6,375 nt of DNA. It comes from Betaproteobacteria bacterium (GTDB taxonomy: Bacteria; Pseudomonadota; Gammaproteobacteria; Burkholderiales; Usitatibacteraceae). How positions within the stretch are numbered: position 1 is the first letter of the stretch; every line of letters begins with the position of its first letter. The stretch spans positions 646-7,020 of the forward strand of contig PQAI01000031.1 in assembly GCA_003105245.1 (NCBI GenBank), read 5' to 3'. A program made the position numbers and the translations under genes. Below the pieces are notes generated by a model. It was not told the origin of the DNA, did no database searches, and was given only the letters and a program-made list of their open reading frames with translations. Below are positions 1 to 6,375 of this stretch, one piece after another.

Positions 1-812
<812 letters not shown>

Positions 813-1688
813 TTAGACGGCTGCCGCCCCACCGACGATCTCCGAGAGCTCCTTGGTGATCGCCGCCTGGCGCGACTTGTTGTAGACCAGCGTGAGCTCG
901 TCGATCACGTTGGAGGCGTTGTCGCTCGCGGCCTTCATGGCCACCATGCGCGCGGACTGCTCGCTCGCGATGTTCTCGGCCATCGCCTGGTAGACGATCG
1001 CCTCGAGGTAGCGGCGCAGCAGCTGCTCGAGCACGGTCTTCGCGTCCGGCTCGTAGAGGTAGTCCCAGCCGCCCCGGGTGGTGCGGTCGTCCTCCTGGAG
1101 GCGGTCGGCCGTGAGGGGCAGGAGCTGCTCGATGACCGGCTCCTGCTTCATCGTGTTGATGAAGCGGGTGTAGATGATGTACACCGACCCGATCTCGCCC
1201 TTCTGCTGGGACTGGAAGAGCACGCGGCCGGGGCCCACCAGCTTGTCGAGGTGCGGCGTGTCGCCGTAGTGCGTGAGGTGCGAGACGACCTTGGCGCCGA
1301 AGCGCTGCAGGAACGCGAAGCCCTTGTTGCCGAAGGCGGTGAAGTGGACCTTGCGGCCCTCCTGCTGCCATTCCTTCACCTTCGCCGTGAGCAGGCGCAG
1401 GACGTTCGTGTTCATGCCCCCGCACAGGCCCTTGTCGGAGGTGACGAGGATCACGCCCACGTCCTTCGCGACCTCGTTCTTCACGAGGAAGGGGTGGCGG
1501 TACTCCGGGTTGGCGTTGGCCAGGTGCGCGACGATGTTGCGGATCTTGTCGCCGTAGGGGCGCGCGTGGCGCATGCGCTCCTGGGCCTTCCTCATCTTGG
1601 AGGCCGCGACCATCTCCATCGCCTTGGTGATCTTGCGCGTGCTCTGCACGCTCTTGATCTTGGTCCGGATTTCCTTGGAGCCAGCCAT
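813..1688 (-). CDS. atpG: F1Fo ATP synthase gamma subunit
   Basis: Central rotor shaft of F1: its N- and C-terminal helices form a coiled coil inside the alpha3beta3 ring and couple c-ring rotation to catalysis. The product is 291 residues (E. coli 287), so it is full length. The N-terminal helix carries the conserved [13 protein letters not shown] segment at 20-32. The strand and loop [13 protein letters not shown] at 81-93 opens the Rossmann-like domain. The C-terminal family signature [14 protein letters not shown] lies at 277-290, almost at the end of the protein, as expected. The ATG at 1686-1688 is 10 nt after the atpA stop, and its AGGA ribosome site overlaps that stop, so translation is probably coupled to atpA. 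The TAA stop is 24 nt before atpD. Nothing is missing. Confidence 0.98.
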   Translation of the reverse strand: MAGSKEIRTKIKSVQSTRKITKAMEMVAASKMRKAQERMRHARPYGDKIRNIVAHLANANPEYRHPFLVKNEVAKDVGVILVTSDKGLCGGMNTNVLRLLTAKVKEWQQEGRKVHFTAFGNKGFAFLQRFGAKVVSHLTHYGDTPHLDKLVGPGRVLFQSQQKGEIGSVYIIYTRFINTMKQEPVIEQLLPLTADRLQEDDRTTRGGWDYLYEPDAKTVLEQLLRRYLEAIVYQAMAENIASEQSARMVAMKAASDNASNVIDELTLVYNKSRQAAITKELSEIVGGAAAV

Positions 1689-1695
1689 CGAGGTC

Positions 1696-1698
1696 GTC

Positions 1699-1700
<2 letters not shown>
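1696..1700 (-). promoter_or_regulatory. atpG ribosome binding site overlapping atpA stop
   Basis: On the minus strand AGGAC lies 7 nt before the atpG ATG and shares its first two bases with the TAG stop of atpA (1699-1701). Ribosomes ending atpA are therefore positioned to reinitiate at atpG, which also supports ATG 1686-1688 as the real start. Confidence 0.7.
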
Positions 1701-3240
<1,540 letters not shown>

Positions 3241-3269
3241 GTGGGGCTCCGAATACGTGTCTTCTGCGG

Positions 3270-3806
3270 TCAGCGCGCGAGCGCGACGGCCATCTGGGCG
3301 AGCGCGTCGCGCATCGAGGCGTGGATCACCTCGTCGCCGACGTGGACGCGGGCGCCTCCGATGAGGGTCGCGTCAACCTCCACCGTGGCCTCGATCCTGC
3401 GCCCGTACTTGCGCGAAAGCTCCGCCACCAGGTCGTCCCTGTCGGCGTCCGCGAGCGGCATGGCGCTCACGATGCGCACCTTGAGGACGCTCTCGTGGGC
3501 GCGCTTGAGCGCGTCGAACTGCGCGGCGATCTCGGGCAGCAGCACCGCGCGCGCGCCCTCGACCAGGATCGTGACGAGGTTCCTCACCGGCGCGGAGAGC
3601 CTGTCGCCGCCGACGCCGAAGAAGATCTCGAGCTTCTCGGACCGCGAAAGCCGCGGGTTGCCGAGCAGGCCCGCCATCTTCGGGTCCGCGGCGATGGCGC
3701 CCGCGAGGGCGAGCCCTCCGGACCAGCCGGGGAGGTCCCGCGACTCCAGGGCCGCGCGGAACGACGCTTCGGCGTAGGGGCGGGCGAGGGTGGCGATTTC
3801 GGCCAT
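3270..3806 (-). CDS. atpH: F1Fo ATP synthase delta subunit
   Basis: Peripheral-stalk subunit that sits on top of F1 and ties the alpha N-termini to the b dimer, so that the stator resists rotation (homologue of mitochondrial OSCP). The 178 residues match the usual bacterial length. The N-terminal helical domain begins with the typical [12 protein letters not shown] at 5-16, and the C-terminal domain holds the conserved glycine turn [10 protein letters not shown] at 149-158 and the following S164. The usual aspartate two positions before that serine is a histidine here (H162). The start is 8 nt after the atpF stop, with an AGGAAA ribosome site overlapping that stop; the 29-nt gap to atpA is short. 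Delta is the least conserved F1 subunit, but the motifs and position leave no real alternative. Confidence 0.96.
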   Translation of the reverse strand: MAEIATLARPYAEASFRAALESRDLPGWSGGLALAGAIAADPKMAGLLGNPRLSRSEKLEIFFGVGGDRLSAPVRNLVTILVEGARAVLLPEIAAQFDALKRAHESVLKVRIVSAMPLADADRDDLVAELSRKYGRRIEATVEVDATLIGGARVHVGDEVIHASMRDALAQMAVALAR

Positions 3807-3810
3807 GGCG

Positions 3811-3816
3811 TTTCCT
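3811..3816 (-). promoter_or_regulatory. atpH ribosome binding site overlapping atpF stop
   Basis: AGGAAA on the minus strand ends 4 nt before the atpH ATG, and its first two bases belong to the TAG stop of atpF (3815-3817). This arrangement favours coupled translation of the two peripheral-stalk subunits and supports the chosen atpH start. Confidence 0.7.
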
Positions 3817-4285
3817 AGAGCTGCGCCTTGAGCTTCGCGAGCATCTCGGCGTGGGCCTTCGCGTCGACCTCGCGCTGCAGGATCTTCTCCGCGCCGGCGA
3901 CCGCGAGCGCGGCGACCTGCTCGCGAAGCTCCGTCTTGGCCTTGGCGAGCTCGGAGGAGATCTGCTCGCGGGCGCCCGCGATGATGCGGTCGGCCTCCGC
4001 CTTGGCGGCCGCCTTGGCCTCCTCGACGATCTGGTGGCCGCGCTTCTCGCTCTCGCCCAGCACGCCCGAGGCCTTCTCGCGCGCTTCCTTCATCGCGCTC
4101 TCGCCCTTGCGCTCGGCTTCCACCAGCGCGGCCTTGCCCTTCTCGGCGGCGGCCAGCCCGTCGGCGATGCGCTTGTTGCGCTCGTCGATGGCGCGGTTGA
4201 GCGGCGGCCAGATGAACTTGACCGAGAACCAGATGAGGAACGCGAAGGAAAGCGCCTGGACGAGCAAGGTCGCGTTGATGTTCAT
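3815..4285 (-). CDS. atpF: F1Fo ATP synthase b subunit
   Basis: Peripheral-stalk subunit; as a dimer it anchors in the membrane next to subunit a and reaches up to delta and alpha. The 156 residues are the same length as E. coli b. A single membrane segment lies at about 4-26 ([10 protein letters not shown] onward, ending at W26-P27-P28), followed by the conserved R36 and ADGL at 41-44. The rest, about 30-150, is a long charged Ala/Glu/Lys-rich helix typical of the stalk coiled coil, with the delta-binding stretch [12 protein letters not shown] at 124-135. The ATG at 4283-4285 is 28 nt after the atpE stop, with an AAAGGG ribosome site eight bases upstream (4294-4299). Only one b gene is present, with no b' duplicate, as expected for a beta- or gammaproteobacterium. 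Confidence 0.97.
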   Translation of the reverse strand: MNINATLLVQALSFAFLIWFSVKFIWPPLNRAIDERNKRIADGLAAAEKGKAALVEAERKGESAMKEAREKASGVLGESEKRGHQIVEEAKAAAKAEADRIIAGAREQISSELAKAKTELREQVAALAVAGAEKILQREVDAKAHAEMLAKLKAQL

Positions 4286-4313
4286 GGCAACGACCCTTTC
4301 GCTCTGGCCTTGA

Positions 4314-5902
<1,589 letters not shown>

Positions 5903-5908
5903 GGGGTC

Positions 5909-5927
5909 AAAAGTTGCGGCGACGCAA
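5909..5927 (-). terminator. Short hairpin plus T-run after parB, possible weak terminator
   Basis: Eleven bases after the parB stop, TTGCG and CGCAA form a perfect 5-bp stem around a 4-base loop (5914-5927), followed by CTTTT on the minus strand. The stem is short and the T-run has only four bases, so this is at best a weak Rho-independent terminator. The T-run merges into the -35 box of the atp promoter. It could equally be a protein-binding palindrome or chance. Confidence 0.3.
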
Positions 5928-5937
5928 TATGGGGCCG

Positions 5938-6375
5938 TCAGTTTCGCGTCAGGCGCGCGACGATGCCGTCGAGCTGCTCGAGGCTCGCGTAGTCGATCAC
6001 GAGGCTTCCGCGCCCGCCGCGGCGCGCCTTGATCGTCACGGTGGCGCCGATCGCCTCCGCGAGCTGCTCCTGCAGCCGCCGAGTGTCGGCGTCGAGGCGC
6101 GGCTTCGCGGCCTTGGCGCCGGCCTTGGGGACGGCGAGGACGTGCTGCACCAGGCGCTCGGTCTCGCGCACGGAGAGCCCGCGGTGGGCCACCTGCTCGG
6201 CGAGCTCGACCTGCTTCGCCTTGCCCACCCCGAGGAGCGCGCGGGCGTGCCCCATGTCCAGGCGGCCGTCGAGGAGCATGTCCTGGACGGGGCGGCTGAG
6301 CTCGAGCAGGCGCAGGAGGTTGGTGACGGCGCTTCGCGAGCGGCCGACCGCCTTGGCGGTCTCGTCGTGGGTGAG
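5938..6375 (-). CDS. parB: Chromosome partitioning protein ParB (partial, N-terminus beyond right edge)
   Basis: Centromere-binding CTPase that loads at parS sites near the origin and works with ParA to separate daughter chromosomes. The frame is open to the right edge; 145 residues precede the TGA at 5938-5940, so the N-terminal CTP-binding domain and the start codon are outside the window. Visible residues 3-24 form the helix-turn-helix that reads parS (ETAKAVGRSRSAVTNLLRLL at 5-24). The conserved DGRLDMGHARALL is at 36-48, followed by the rest of the central helical domain to about 80. A short Ala/Lys/Pro linker (81-93) leads to the C-terminal dimerisation domain (94-145), with the typical GSLVIDYASLEQLDGIVARL near the end. 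It shares strand and close spacing with atpI, so some read-through into the atp operon is likely. The context separates it from plasmid ParB proteins and from Noc. Confidence 0.95.
   Translation of the reverse strand, partial: LTHDETAKAVGRSRSAVTNLLRLLELSRPVQDMLLDGRLDMGHARALLGVGKAKQVELAEQVAHRGLSVRETERLVQHVLAVPKAGAKAAKPRLDADTRRLQEQLAEAIGATVTIKARRGGRGSLVIDYASLEQLDGIVARLTRN

Noticed and set aside
5940..5955. A parS-like half site beginning GTTTCGCGT at the end of parB.
   Set aside because: The left half resembles the parS consensus but the right half does not; about 10 of 16 positions match, and true parS sites are nearly perfect palindromes. The bases encode the last ParB residues.

Overview
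This GC-rich window carries one continuous run of genes, all on the minus strand. Read in the direction of transcription it runs from the C-terminal part of chromosomal parB through the F1Fo ATP synthase operon atpI-atpB-atpE-atpF-atpH-atpA-atpG to the first 262 codons of atpD. Both ends are cut: parB lacks its 5' end at the right edge, and atpD lacks its 3' end at the left edge (atpC would be expected beyond it). The parB-atpIBEFHAGD order, the protein lengths (a 270, c 88, b 156, delta 178, alpha 513, gamma 291) and the residue patterns point to a high-GC betaproteobacterium; I cannot resolve the order or genus. The parB-atp junction is typical of the origin-proximal gid-par-atp cluster of many Beta- and Gammaproteobacteria, although no origin lies in the window.

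Layout, from high to low coordinates: parB C-terminal part (5938-6375); a 35-nt gap containing a short hairpin and the -35 element of a strong sigma70-type promoter; atpI (open frame to 5902, but its first ATG lies between the -35 and -10 elements, so the real start is probably further in, near 5827); atpB (4639-5451); a 58-nt gap, the longest in the operon, ending in the best Shine-Dalgarno sequence in the window; atpE (4314-4580); atpF (3815-4285); atpH (3270-3806); atpA (1699-3240); atpG (813-1688); atpD (1-788, partial). Spacing is 4 to 58 nt throughout, and for atpF/atpH and atpA/atpG the downstream ribosome binding site overlaps the upstream stop codon, so these pairs are probably translationally coupled.

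Together the genes encode the membrane Fo sector (a, c-ring, b), the assembly helper AtpI, and most of F1 (delta, alpha, gamma, beta). The catalytic and proton-path residues checked are all present, and the c subunit has an aspartate proton site without the usual sodium ligands, so this should be a normal proton-driven ATP synthase. I found no mobile element, RNA gene, CRISPR array or unknown system. The most useful observation is the promoter that contradicts the obvious atpI start codon.
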